The notes under the pieces were generated by a model. It was not told the origin of the DNA. It searched no databases and saw only the letters and a program-made list of their open reading frames with translations. Shown piece by piece: positions 56,629-64,000 of a DNA stretch of 64,000 nt (positions within the stretch are counted from its first letter, which is position 1; each line of letters begins with the position of its first letter). A program made the translations under genes and the position numbers. The stretch spans positions 1 through 64,000 of the forward strand of contig LWTL01000112.1 of NCBI GenBank assembly GCA_002101235.1. Reading direction: 5' to 3'. The DNA is from Cycloclasticus sp. symbiont of Bathymodiolus heckerae. Its GTDB lineage: Bacteria > Pseudomonadota > Gammaproteobacteria > Methylococcales > Cycloclasticaceae.

Positions 56629-57540
56629 ATGAGCCATACTTATTACACATTAGATGTTTTCACCGACACACCTTTCCAAGGTGCACAAATTGCTGTATTT
56701 CCCAATGCGCAAGATATCGACGAAAACTTATTACCTGTTATTGCTAAAGAAATAAATTTATCAGAAACAGTCTTTATCTTTCCAGCAGACTCTGGCGCTT
56801 TTCAATTAAGAACCTTTTCTGTACACGGTGAAATTGATTTTGCAGGACACCCTGTTTTAGCCGCTGGCCACATATTAGTAGAAACAGGTCAAGTAACGTT
56901 AACGGATAAAAATACTGCGGTTACCTTAAAGCAAAACTCACAAGACCTAACTGTCAATATCAGTAAAACTGATGACAATACCTGCCCTGTTCAATTTACC
57001 TTACAAAGCAACCCTATCGTTGATCGCTTCACGCCGACTAAAAAAGAACTGGCTAGCATTTTGTCATTGGACGAGTCTGAAATAAATCACAGTGACTTCC
57101 AAACATTGCTTGTTTCATGTGGCTTACCGTACTTAGTTGTACCAGTAGCATCTCAAGAAGTTGTCCGCAAAGCACGCTTTAATATTGATGCTTGGAGCCA
57201 ATCTAGTGCGCCGGCAATGGCCGCTCAAGAAATTATTTTACTCACCAGTAAAACCATTTCTAGTGAAACTAACTTCCACGCGCGCATTTTAGGCCCAAAA
57301 ATTGGCTTACACGAAGACCCACCTATTGGCTCTAGCCTCCCCTCATTAACAGGTTACTTAGCATGGCATGACCATCTACGTGACGGAACATATACTTTTG
57401 CTATAGATCGTGGAACTAAAGAAACGCGACGCAGTCTGCTAAACGTTGAAATGGATAAACACGTTGATCGCCCTTTAACACTTCGTGTTGAAGGACAATC
57501 TGTTCTTATTAGCAAAAATACACTTTTACCGAAAAAATAG
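56629..57540 (+). CDS. PhzF-family isomerase-like protein
   Basis: A 303-residue protein with the diaminopimelate epimerase-like fold of PhzF. The catalytic glutamate is E46 in NLSETVF, and the FAGHPVLAA segment (71-79) is present. PhzF makes the phenazine precursor by isomerisation, but most family members have no known substrate and no phenazine genes are here. It lies between nirD (15 bases) and the nitrate reductase gene (11 bases), so it is part of the nitrate operon. What it contributes is unknown; it might act on a metabolite or cofactor. Confidence 0.85.
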   Translation: MSHTYYTLDVFTDTPFQGAQIAVFPNAQDIDENLLPVIAKEINLSETVFIFPADSGAFQLRTFSVHGEIDFAGHPVLAAGHILVETGQVTLTDKNTAVTLKQNSQDLTVNISKTDDNTCPVQFTLQSNPIVDRFTPTKKELASILSLDESEINHSDFQTLLVSCGLPYLVVPVASQEVVRKARFNIDAWSQSSAPAMAAQEIILLTSKTISSETNFHARILGPKIGLHEDPPIGSSLPSLTGYLAWHDHLRDGTYTFAIDRGTKETRRSLLNVEMDKHVDRPLTLRVEGQSVLISKNTLLPKK

Positions 57541-57551
57541 AGAGTTAAGCA

Positions 57552-59756
57552 ATGTTATTTGGCCGAAAGCAAAAGAACCCTATAAAAATTGCCGACAAAA
57601 AAATCACCAGCTGGACATACGCCACTTGCGGCTATTGCTCAACCGGTTGTGCTATTGAAATTGGCAAAAATGAAAACGATGAAGTGGTCGGAACACGCGG
57701 CGTAGGCGGCGCAGATGTTAACCGTGGAAAACTTTGCGTTAAAGGGATTTTTGAGCACGAATTATTCGATGCTGCTGGCCGTGGCGATACGCCTCTGATG
57801 CGCGAACAAACAAACCAAGATTTTAAAAAAACCAGTTGGGATGATGCTTTAGATCACACCGCTTCTGAGATTAAACGCATTCAAGAAAAATACGGGCGTG
57901 ATTCGTTTGCCATCGTTTCTACAGGGCAAATTTTTACCGAAGAATTTTATACGCTTGGAAAACTCACTCGTGGACTGATTGGTACAAATAATTACGACGG
58001 GAACACTACCTTGTGCATGGCTTCAGCCGTATCGGGTTATAAGCGCTCCTTTGGCCTAGATGGCCCTCCAGGCTGCTACGAAGATTTCAGTCATACCGAT
58101 TGCCTCATGGCGTGGGGTTCAAACTTACCTGAACAGCACCCTATTATTTATTGGCGTATGAAAGAAGCCAAAGAACAGCGTGATTTTCCACTGATTGTTA
58201 TTGACCCTCGCGTTACCATGCTCGCTCAATTTGCGGACATTCACTTAGCCGTTAACCCCGGCACAGATGTTGTTCTTCAAAATGCACTCATGCATGTTAT
58301 TTTTGACGAAGGCTTGGAAGATAAAGCTTATATCAAAGCTAATACGAAGGGCATCAAAGCACTAAGAGAAGAAGTAGCAAAATACGATCCAACGACTGCT
58401 TATAAAATATGTGGCATTGATGAAGACACCATCCGTAATGTTGCAAGGCTGTATGCCAATGCAGGTACGGCGATGAATATTTGGACCATGGGTATTAACC
58501 AAAGTACGCACGGTTCCGATGGCGTTGTTGGCTTAAATAACCTAAGTCTTATCACAGGCAATATTGGCAAACCCGGCGGTACAAGCTTGTCCATTACAGG
58601 CCAGTGTAATGCAATGGGCACACGTGAATGGTCATCTTGTTCTGGCCTACCCGGTTACCGTTATTTAGAAAACGCCGATGAACGTCAAGAAATTGCTGAT
58701 TTTTGGGGTATTGAAGAAAGCTTTTTTCCTAAAAAGCGCGGTATGGCGCAAACCGATATTTTTCCTGCTATCGAAACAGGCGAAATCAAAGGCTTATGGC
58801 TAGTTGCAACAAACCCTATGACCTCAATGGCAAACACGCCGCGTATTCGTAAAATTCTTGATAAATTAGAATTTCTCGTTGTACAAGATGCTTACGTTGA
58901 TATGGAATGTGTTGAATACGCACACACCTTCTTACCTGCTGCTGTATGGGCTGAAAAAGAAGGCGTTATGACCAACACTGAACGTCGTGTCAATATGATT
59001 CGTAAAGTAACCGAACCGGTTGGCGAAAGTAAATCGGATTTCGATATCTTCAATGAACTGGCGACTCGTTTCAATTCAGAAAAGAAAATCGTTTTCCCAG
59101 AAACACCCGCTGGTGCGTTTGAGGAAATGCGTGAATTATCTAAAGGCCGTTTATTGGACATTTCTGGCATGTCGCACGAATTGATTGAAAAAAGTCGCGG
59201 TATCCAATGGCCCTATACAGAAGAACAACTTGCAAATGGCGAAGCTCCTCCTAAAGGCGGCAAACGTCTTTATACCGAACCTGCGACCTTCTCTTTTGCA
59301 GACGGTTTAGCGAAGCTTATCCCTTTACCATTTATCGATAATAATGAGCGCCCAGATGCAGCTTTTCCATTTTGGCTGAATTCTGGTCGTTTAGTCGAAC
59401 ATTTTCATACAAGAACACGAACAGGCAAAGTGGGTAACAACAATAAATACAGCCCTATTCCGTTTATGGAAATAAGCCCCGATGCTGCTAAAGAGCTGGG
59501 TATTGAGCATCAATCCTACGTACGCTGTGTTTCGCGCCGTGGTGATGCGGTTGTTATGGCAATGTTAACGCACCGTGTTGCTAAAGACGCTGTCTTTATC
59601 CCATTCCATTTCTTTGACTGTGTAAACCGTTTAACACTGGGTTTACTCGACCCTCATTCACGGCAACCAGCCTTTAAACAAGGTGCCATTCGTATCGAAA
59701 AGATCGAAGACCAAGAAGCCGCCGCTCGAATGAATAAAGAAATGAGAACGTACTAA
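57552..59756 (+). CDS. Assimilatory-type nitrate reductase, molybdopterin catalytic subunit
   Basis: A 734-residue Mo-bisMGD enzyme reducing nitrate to nitrite. The N-terminal [4Fe-4S] cysteines are C26, C29, C33 and C62 (CGYCSTGC, KLCVKG). C155 in LCMASAVSGYKR is the expected Mo ligand, typical of NasA/NapA nitrate reductases. There is no Tat signal, so it should stay in the cytoplasm. It lacks the C-terminal [2Fe-2S] BFD domain of Klebsiella NasA, so electrons must come from another protein. The next gene encodes an iron-sulfur/membrane anchor fusion. The operon position after nirBD supports an assimilatory role. Confidence 0.88.
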   Translation: MLFGRKQKNPIKIADKKITSWTYATCGYCSTGCAIEIGKNENDEVVGTRGVGGADVNRGKLCVKGIFEHELFDAAGRGDTPLMREQTNQDFKKTSWDDALDHTASEIKRIQEKYGRDSFAIVSTGQIFTEEFYTLGKLTRGLIGTNNYDGNTTLCMASAVSGYKRSFGLDGPPGCYEDFSHTDCLMAWGSNLPEQHPIIYWRMKEAKEQRDFPLIVIDPRVTMLAQFADIHLAVNPGTDVVLQNALMHVIFDEGLEDKAYIKANTKGIKALREEVAKYDPTTAYKICGIDEDTIRNVARLYANAGTAMNIWTMGINQSTHGSDGVVGLNNLSLITGNIGKPGGTSLSITGQCNAMGTREWSSCSGLPGYRYLENADERQEIADFWGIEESFFPKKRGMAQTDIFPAIETGEIKGLWLVATNPMTSMANTPRIRKILDKLEFLVVQDAYVDMECVEYAHTFLPAAVWAEKEGVMTNTERRVNMIRKVTEPVGESKSDFDIFNELATRFNSEKKIVFPETPAGAFEEMRELSKGRLLDISGMSHELIEKSRGIQWPYTEEQLANGEAPPKGGKRLYTEPATFSFADGLAKLIPLPFIDNNERPDAAFPFWLNSGRLVEHFHTRTRTGKVGNNNKYSPIPFMEISPDAAKELGIEHQSYVRCVSRRGDAVVMAMLTHRVAKDAVFIPFHFFDCVNRLTLGLLDPHSRQPAFKQGAIRIEKIEDQEAAARMNKEMRTY

Positions 59757-59780
59757 ATTAAAGTTTAAGGACCCTATACA

Positions 59781-61679
59781 ATGTTTGAAGTACGCAGTGA
59801 CGAACCAAAATATGCTTTTTTATGGGACAAAGAAACCCGTCAAAAAAATCGTTACGGTCAAGATATTGAACTAACACAAGACGACGATTCATTAAGAAAC
59901 GTTAGCCTTAATATTAATGATGACTGCGGTATTGGTGAAAACCCGAACCGTTACAAACAGCACGGTTTTTACTTCAACGCGGACAACTGCATTGGTTGCC
60001 ATGCTTGCGAAGCGGCCTGTAGTGAAAAAAACGACAATCCTGCCCATATTTCATTCCGTTCAGTAGGTTATGTCGAAGGCGGAACCTACCCCGACTATCA
60101 ACGCTTAAATATTTCAATGGCGTGTAACCATTGTGATGACCCTGTTTGTTTAAAGGGTTGCCCTACGCGTGCTTATACCAAATTTGCTGAATACGGCGCA
60201 GTATTACAAGATCCCGATATTTGCTTTGGCTGTGGCTATTGCACATGGGTTTGCCCATACAACGCACCACAATTAGACCCTGTTGCAGGTGAAGTGAGCA
60301 AATGTAATATGTGTGTTGACCGGCTAGAAGTTGGTCTAAAGCCTTCTTGCGTCAGCGCATGTTTAGGCAATGCACTCGAATTTGGCGTAATAGAAAATAT
60401 TCCAGAAAACCGCGTAGAGGCTAAAGCTGAAATACCAGGCTTTCCAACAACTGATATTACGCAACCCAATATTCGTTTCCAACAAACTGTGCCTACTCAT
60501 CGTGAAATGACACGAACTGATGGCATGCCATTAAAGTACCACCGTGATGATGAAGCAGGAATATTCAAACCTGAATTGGATGCAAAGCATGGTCAAGCGA
60601 AACATTGGAATTGGAAAAAATTACTGACCTCACACGAAAGTGCCCACGTTATCTTTACCTTGAGCGCACAAGCCGTACTGGGTGCTTTTTTACTCCTCGT
60701 ACTGAGCTCTATTCTTGGCTTAGAGGCATTATCAGCGGTTAAAGAAAGCGCTTTATTCAGCCCTGTTTTAGTTGTTATGTTTGTCGTATTAACGATAGGT
60801 TTGTTTAAACTGAATATGCACCTCGGAAAACCACACCGTTTTTATCGTGGCTTTAACAATCTTAAACACTCTCCGCTTAGTCGAGAAATTGCCGGCGTGT
60901 CCGCTTTTTACACCTTCTTTATGGGGTATGTTGCCTTATCGTTTTTCGATCATGGCTTCATGCAAATATTAGCATCTATTTGCGCCGTATTAGGCAGCAT
61001 CAGTGGCGCATTGGGTGTGTACTACATGGTTAAGCTATACCAAATAAAAGCTCGCCCTTTCTGGAATCATTGGCAAACAGCCACATCGTTTTATGGCAGT
61101 TTATTCAGCTTAGGCGGCGTTCTATTGGGTTTATTAACCATTCCGTTCACAGATTCTGCTTTATTAATCCGTACGCTCGCCAGCGTTACCTTTATTGGCT
61201 TAGCCGCTGAGATTATTGGACATATCTTCCACACATCAGATATGCGTAAAACAAGCAGTGAAGGTGTTGCCTCTTGGTATATTCAAAACACACGCTTTGG
61301 CAAATCATGGATATTAAGGAATGTCCTACTGGGTTCTGCATTAGCCATAACACTGGCCACTATTCTCACTGCGCCTGAACACCTCATCGCAAGCTACCTA
61401 TGGGTAGGTTTATTCCTAATCATTACCAGCGCTGCTGCTATTAGTCGTTCATTGTTCTTTGTTACTGTTATTCCAACGACTATGCCGGGTGCATTCTTCT
61501 GGAAAAACAAGCAGTTCTCAGAGCATGCTTTAGAAACAGGCTTGGCAGAAATGGAACAAGTAGGTGTAGAACAAGAAGTGCATCACCCATTTAAATTTGA
61601 TGAGTTATTAGAAACTATTAAAACGACACCACTTAAAGAAATGATTCGTCAAACAAAAGATATTATTTTCTTTAAATAA
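59781..61679 (+). CDS. DmsB-like four-cluster ferredoxin fused to a DmsC-like quinol-oxidising membrane anchor
   Basis: A 632-residue fusion. Residues 62-200 carry 16 cysteines for four [4Fe-4S] clusters (C70/73/76/80, C115/118/123/127, C148/151/154/158, C175/178/190/194), as in DmsB. From about 278 to 610 there are roughly eight membrane helices resembling DmsC/YnfH, which oxidises menaquinol or ubiquinol. A 60-residue hydrophilic N-terminal extension is extra. No Tat or Sec signal precedes the ferredoxin, so it should face the cytoplasm with the nitrate reductase encoded 24 bases upstream. The pair would form a quinol-nitrate oxidoreductase; this is inference from architecture. A strong terminator follows. 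Confidence 0.82.
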   Translation: MFEVRSDEPKYAFLWDKETRQKNRYGQDIELTQDDDSLRNVSLNINDDCGIGENPNRYKQHGFYFNADNCIGCHACEAACSEKNDNPAHISFRSVGYVEGGTYPDYQRLNISMACNHCDDPVCLKGCPTRAYTKFAEYGAVLQDPDICFGCGYCTWVCPYNAPQLDPVAGEVSKCNMCVDRLEVGLKPSCVSACLGNALEFGVIENIPENRVEAKAEIPGFPTTDITQPNIRFQQTVPTHREMTRTDGMPLKYHRDDEAGIFKPELDAKHGQAKHWNWKKLLTSHESAHVIFTLSAQAVLGAFLLLVLSSILGLEALSAVKESALFSPVLVVMFVVLTIGLFKLNMHLGKPHRFYRGFNNLKHSPLSREIAGVSAFYTFFMGYVALSFFDHGFMQILASICAVLGSISGALGVYYMVKLYQIKARPFWNHWQTATSFYGSLFSLGGVLLGLLTIPFTDSALLIRTLASVTFIGLAAEIIGHIFHTSDMRKTSSEGVASWYIQNTRFGKSWILRNVLLGSALAITLATILTAPEHLIASYLWVGLFLIITSAAAISRSLFFVTVIPTTMPGAFFWKNKQFSEHALETGLAEMEQVGVEQEVHHPFKFDELLETIKTTPLKEMIRQTKDIIFFK

Positions 61680-61712
61680 ACAGCGCTAAAATTTAATACC
61701 GTTGAAACAAAA

Positions 61713-61740
61713 AAAACGCCGTGTAACAACACGGCGTTTT
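61713..61740. terminator. Bidirectional terminator between the nitrate operon and peroxiredoxin
   Basis: AAAACGCCGTGT (61713-61724) pairs perfectly with ACACGGCGTTTT (61729-61740) around AACA. Both strands have T-runs, so it ends the nitrate operon and the convergent peroxiredoxin gene. Confidence 0.92.
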
Positions 61741-61763
61741 CATTTGCAACTTAACGTATAGCC

Positions 61764-62366
61764 TTATAATTTATCAGCATTCTCTGACAAATAAGAGGCT
61801 ACACCAGCAGGACTTGCATCCATGCCGCTATCACCCTGCGTCCAACCTGCTGGGCAAACTTCGCCATGCTCTTCGTGGAATTGTAGGGCATCAATCATAC
61901 GTAGCATTTCGTCAACATTACGACCTAGTGGTAAATCGTTAACCACTTGATGCCGAACATTACCTTTTTGGTCGATAAGGAATGAACCACGATAAGCCAT
62001 ACCACCGTCAGACTCAACATCGTAGTCTTTACAAATTGAATGCGTCATATCTGCAATCAATGCATAACCAATTTGGCCAATACCACCGTCATTAATCGCT
62101 GTGTTACGCCATGCGTTATGTGTCAAATGTGAATCAATAGACACGCCAATCACTTCCACGCCACGTTTTTTAAAGTCTTCTAAACGGTGATCAAAAGCAA
62201 TCAATTCAGATGGACAAACAAAGGTAAAATCTAATGGATAAAAGAAAACAACAGCATACTTTCCTTTAATTTCTTCAGAAAGCGTATATGAATCAACAAT
62301 TTCACCATTGCCCAGAACTGCTGGTGCAGTAAAGTCCGGGGCTTTTTTTCCTACTAAAACGCTCAT
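61764..62366 (-). CDS. Typical 2-Cys peroxiredoxin (AhpC/TSA family)
   Basis: A 200-residue thiol peroxidase that removes peroxides. The peroxidatic cysteine is C51 in FTFVCPSE and the resolving cysteine is C171 in EVCPAGW. The ATG at 62366 has AGGAGA upstream, and homologues start here (MSVLVGKKAPDF); a longer in-frame opening is not conserved. It is a single gene, bounded by the bidirectional terminator. The 279 bases upstream to xseB show no gene. Confidence 0.95.
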   Translation of the reverse strand: MSVLVGKKAPDFTAPAVLGNGEIVDSYTLSEEIKGKYAVVFFYPLDFTFVCPSELIAFDHRLEDFKKRGVEVIGVSIDSHLTHNAWRNTAINDGGIGQIGYALIADMTHSICKDYDVESDGGMAYRGSFLIDQKGNVRHQVVNDLPLGRNVDEMLRMIDALQFHEEHGEVCPAGWTQGDSGMDASPAGVASYLSENADKL

Positions 62367-62645
62367 GTAAATCTCCTGTATCTTAAAATAATATGTATCA
62401 ATAAAATTTCTAAAATTTGCTGAGTAAAACAACTCATCAGCCGACCTTAAGAAGGTAAAAAATAATACCATTATTCAACATCAATTACTCAGGGATTTAT
62501 AATCTCCAACTGAAACCACTTCGTCATATTTAAACCAATAAAAACTTATCTACTTCATTCAGATTAATACCTAAAACACGTATAATCATGCCTTTGTTGA
62601 TACGATGACACTTCACCCCTCTTTTACCAACTAGCAAAAACAGCT

Positions 62646-62870
62646 ATGGCCAAATCGAAAAAACTTGATTTAGAATCCTCACTTCAATCGCTCGAAGACC
62701 TTGTAGATCGGATGGAGAATGGCGGTCTAACGCTAGAAGAATCATTAAAAGAGTTTGAGCAAGGTATTAAGCTCATTCAGACGTGCCAAAAATCTCTCAC
62801 AGAAGCTGAACAAAAGGTTGAGATTTTGCTCAGTAAATCAGCCTTAGCAAAACCCGTTGATTTTGATTAA
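62646..62870 (+). CDS. xseB: Exodeoxyribonuclease VII small subunit
   Basis: A 74-residue helical protein (LESSLQSLEDLVDRMENGGLT, LEESLKEFEQGIKL) that joins XseA to form the single-strand exonuclease VII. It starts the conserved xseB-ispA-dxs series, with ispA 26 bases on. Confidence 0.95.
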   Translation: MAKSKKLDLESSLQSLEDLVDRMENGGLTLEESLKEFEQGIKLIQTCQKSLTEAEQKVEILLSKSALAKPVDFD

Positions 62871-62896
62871 TCATTGCTACCTATAAAAAGCTACGC

Positions 62897-63781
62897 ATGA
62901 CTTCATTCGCTCAATTCCAACAAGTAAAAACACAGCAAATTGAAACTGCGTTAGGTAACCTACTACCCTCAAATTCCATTGAACCTAAGCGTTTGCATGA
63001 TGCAATGCGTTATTCAACGTTAAACGGTGGTAAACGCATTAGAGCCTTGCTCGTTTATGCTACTGGACATTTACTGAACCTACCCGACTCTGTACTCAAC
63101 AGCCTCGCCTGTTCACTTGAATTAATTCATGCTTATTCACTCATTCATGACGACTTACCAGCCATGGACAATGATGACTTGCGTCGAGGCAAACCTAGTT
63201 GCCACAAAGCTTTTGATGATGCCACGGCTATTTTAGCGGGCGATGCTTTATTAACCCTTGCCTTCAACGTGCTTTCTAATGCTGATTGTACAGCCGAACA
63301 AAAAGTTCATTGCATTAAACTTTTATCACAAGCATCTGGCTCACGCGGTATGGTTGGTGGCCAAGCCATTGATTTGGATAATGAAGGGAAAAACATTTCT
63401 GTTGCAGAAGTTGAGAATATGCACCTTCATAAAACTGGCGCGCTCATCTGTAGCTGCATCACGTTAACCGCTAGTCTAAAATTCAAATCAACTGACAAGC
63501 AATATCGCCAATTAAAACATTATGCTGAATGCGTAGGCCTTGCTTTCCAGGTTCAGGACGATATTCTCGACGAAACATCATCCACAAAAATGCTTGGAAA
63601 AACTCAAGGCAAAGATCGTCAAGCCAACAAATCAACCTATCCTGCTTTGTTGGGCTTAAAAACATCAATGCAATTGAGTAAAGATTTACATGTCGATGCC
63701 ATTGCCAGCTTATCTGAATTTGACTCTCAAGCTGACTATTTACGCAATATCGCAGAGTTTACCGTCTCTCGTTTATCTTAA
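62897..63781 (+). CDS. ispA: Farnesyl diphosphate synthase (short-chain polyprenyl synthase)
   Basis: A 294-residue trans-prenyltransferase making C15 diphosphate from IPP and DMAPP. The first aspartate-rich motif is in HDDLPAMDNDD and the second in QDDILD; GGKRIR is present near residue 45. The position between xseB and dxs identifies it as IspA. Length is normal. Confidence 0.95.
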   Translation: MTSFAQFQQVKTQQIETALGNLLPSNSIEPKRLHDAMRYSTLNGGKRIRALLVYATGHLLNLPDSVLNSLACSLELIHAYSLIHDDLPAMDNDDLRRGKPSCHKAFDDATAILAGDALLTLAFNVLSNADCTAEQKVHCIKLLSQASGSRGMVGGQAIDLDNEGKNISVAEVENMHLHKTGALICSCITLTASLKFKSTDKQYRQLKHYAECVGLAFQVQDDILDETSSTKMLGKTQGKDRQANKSTYPALLGLKTSMQLSKDLHVDAIASLSEFDSQADYLRNIAEFTVSRLS

Positions 63782-63875
63782 AGTAGTCTCTTATTAGGCA
63801 TACTATTATCTTGCAACGCGCCTATTAGCAAACGATAATATGCAACCTTAAATAACCACGTTTAATTGGCATTAA

Positions 63876-64000
63876 GTGACCTCTTTAGAAAATCATCCAC
63901 TGCTTGATAACATCAACCTTCCTAGCGACTTACGTCTGCTACCAGAGGAAGAGCTTGTTTCTTTAGCGCATGAGTTACGTGATTTTTTAATTTCTTCTGT
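63876..64000 (+). CDS. dxs: 1-deoxy-D-xylulose-5-phosphate synthase, N-terminal fragment (cut by window edge)
   Basis: Starting from GTG at 63876 the 41 visible codons read MTSLENHPLLDNINLPSDLR and on through LLPEEELVSLAHELRDFL, the conserved opening of DXS, the first enzyme of the MEP isoprenoid pathway. It follows ispA by 94 bases, as expected for xseB-ispA-dxs. No clear ribosome site is visible, so a different start is possible. The rest of the gene lies outside the window. Confidence 0.9.
   Translation, partial: MTSLENHPLLDNINLPSDLRLLPEEELVSLAHELRDFLISS

Noticed and set aside
57552-59756. Formate dehydrogenase or dimethyl sulfoxide reductase as the identity of the molybdoenzyme
   Set aside because: The LCMASAVSGY Mo-ligand region and the operon with nirBD and a nitrate transporter favour nitrate reductase; only the partner resembles DmsBC.

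Overview
The window reads as chromosomal DNA of an AT-leaning, free-living type gammaproteobacterium. The gene orders yceD-rpmF-fabHDG-acpP-fabF-pabC-mltG-tmk-holB-pilZ-tatD, xseB-ispA-dxs, dapC-dapD-(arsC-like)-dapE, asd-fimV and the nirBD/kinase/nitrate transporter locus are all gammaproteobacterial. A full Sox thiosulfate-oxidation cluster and quinol-type nitrate reductase genes suggest a marine sulfur-oxidising or methylotroph/hydrocarbon-degrader relative (Cycloclasticus or Methylophaga-like). That taxonomic guess is inference only.

Layout. 1-0.5 kb: end of an IS3-type element abutting the 3' fragment of a spore-maturation-B-like gene. 0.5-6.6 kb: a lipid-type locus (LpxL-like acyltransferase, fatty acyl-AMP ligase fused to a carrier domain, Sfp-type phosphopantetheinyl transferase, PlsC-like acyltransferase fused to an alpha/beta hydrolase). 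6.6-10.4 kb: mtaB, cysZ and a MinD-like ATPase with a repeat-bearing tail. 10.4-22.3 kb: the fatty acid/folate/DNA replication cluster on the minus strand, lacking plsX, then yceF. 22.3-27.3 kb: a gloA remnant, a lytic transglycosylase, a diguanylate cyclase, an ABC exporter, a thioredoxin-like protein and a DUF2064 protein. 27.4-32.3 kb: lysine/diaminopimelate genes and glutathione reductase. 32.4-39.6 kb: a broken response regulator-diguanylate cyclase, an ANTAR protein, DUF1244, zapE, a frameshifted yciB, bolA, a parvulin and an HDOD protein. 39.7-43.8 kb: adk, asd, fimV. 43.8-50.2 kb: soxCDXYZAKB. 50.2-61.7 kb: nitrate assimilation (protein phosphatase/kinase, transporter, nirB, nirD, phzF-like, nitrate reductase, DmsB-DmsC-like fusion). 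61.8-64 kb: peroxiredoxin, xseB, ispA, start of dxs.

How the parts work together. The Sox proteins form a periplasmic thiosulfate-oxidising complex including SoxCD. The nitrate locus imports nitrate, reduces it to nitrite with a cytoplasmic molybdoenzyme that appears to draw electrons from the quinone pool through a membrane-anchored iron-sulfur partner, and then makes ammonium with NirBD. The transporter and nirB are divergent; their shared upstream region carries two opposed sigma-54-type promoters with one NtrC-like site between them.

Most notable for follow-up: the quinol-linked assimilatory nitrate reductase operon with an embedded PhzF-like gene; the symmetric sigma-54/NtrC control region; the orphan acyl-AMP ligase-carrier protein locus; the MinD-like ATPase with a 40-residue C-terminal repeat; and four broken genes (spmB fragment, gloA, response regulator, yciB), which point to gene erosion or, for some, to sequence errors.
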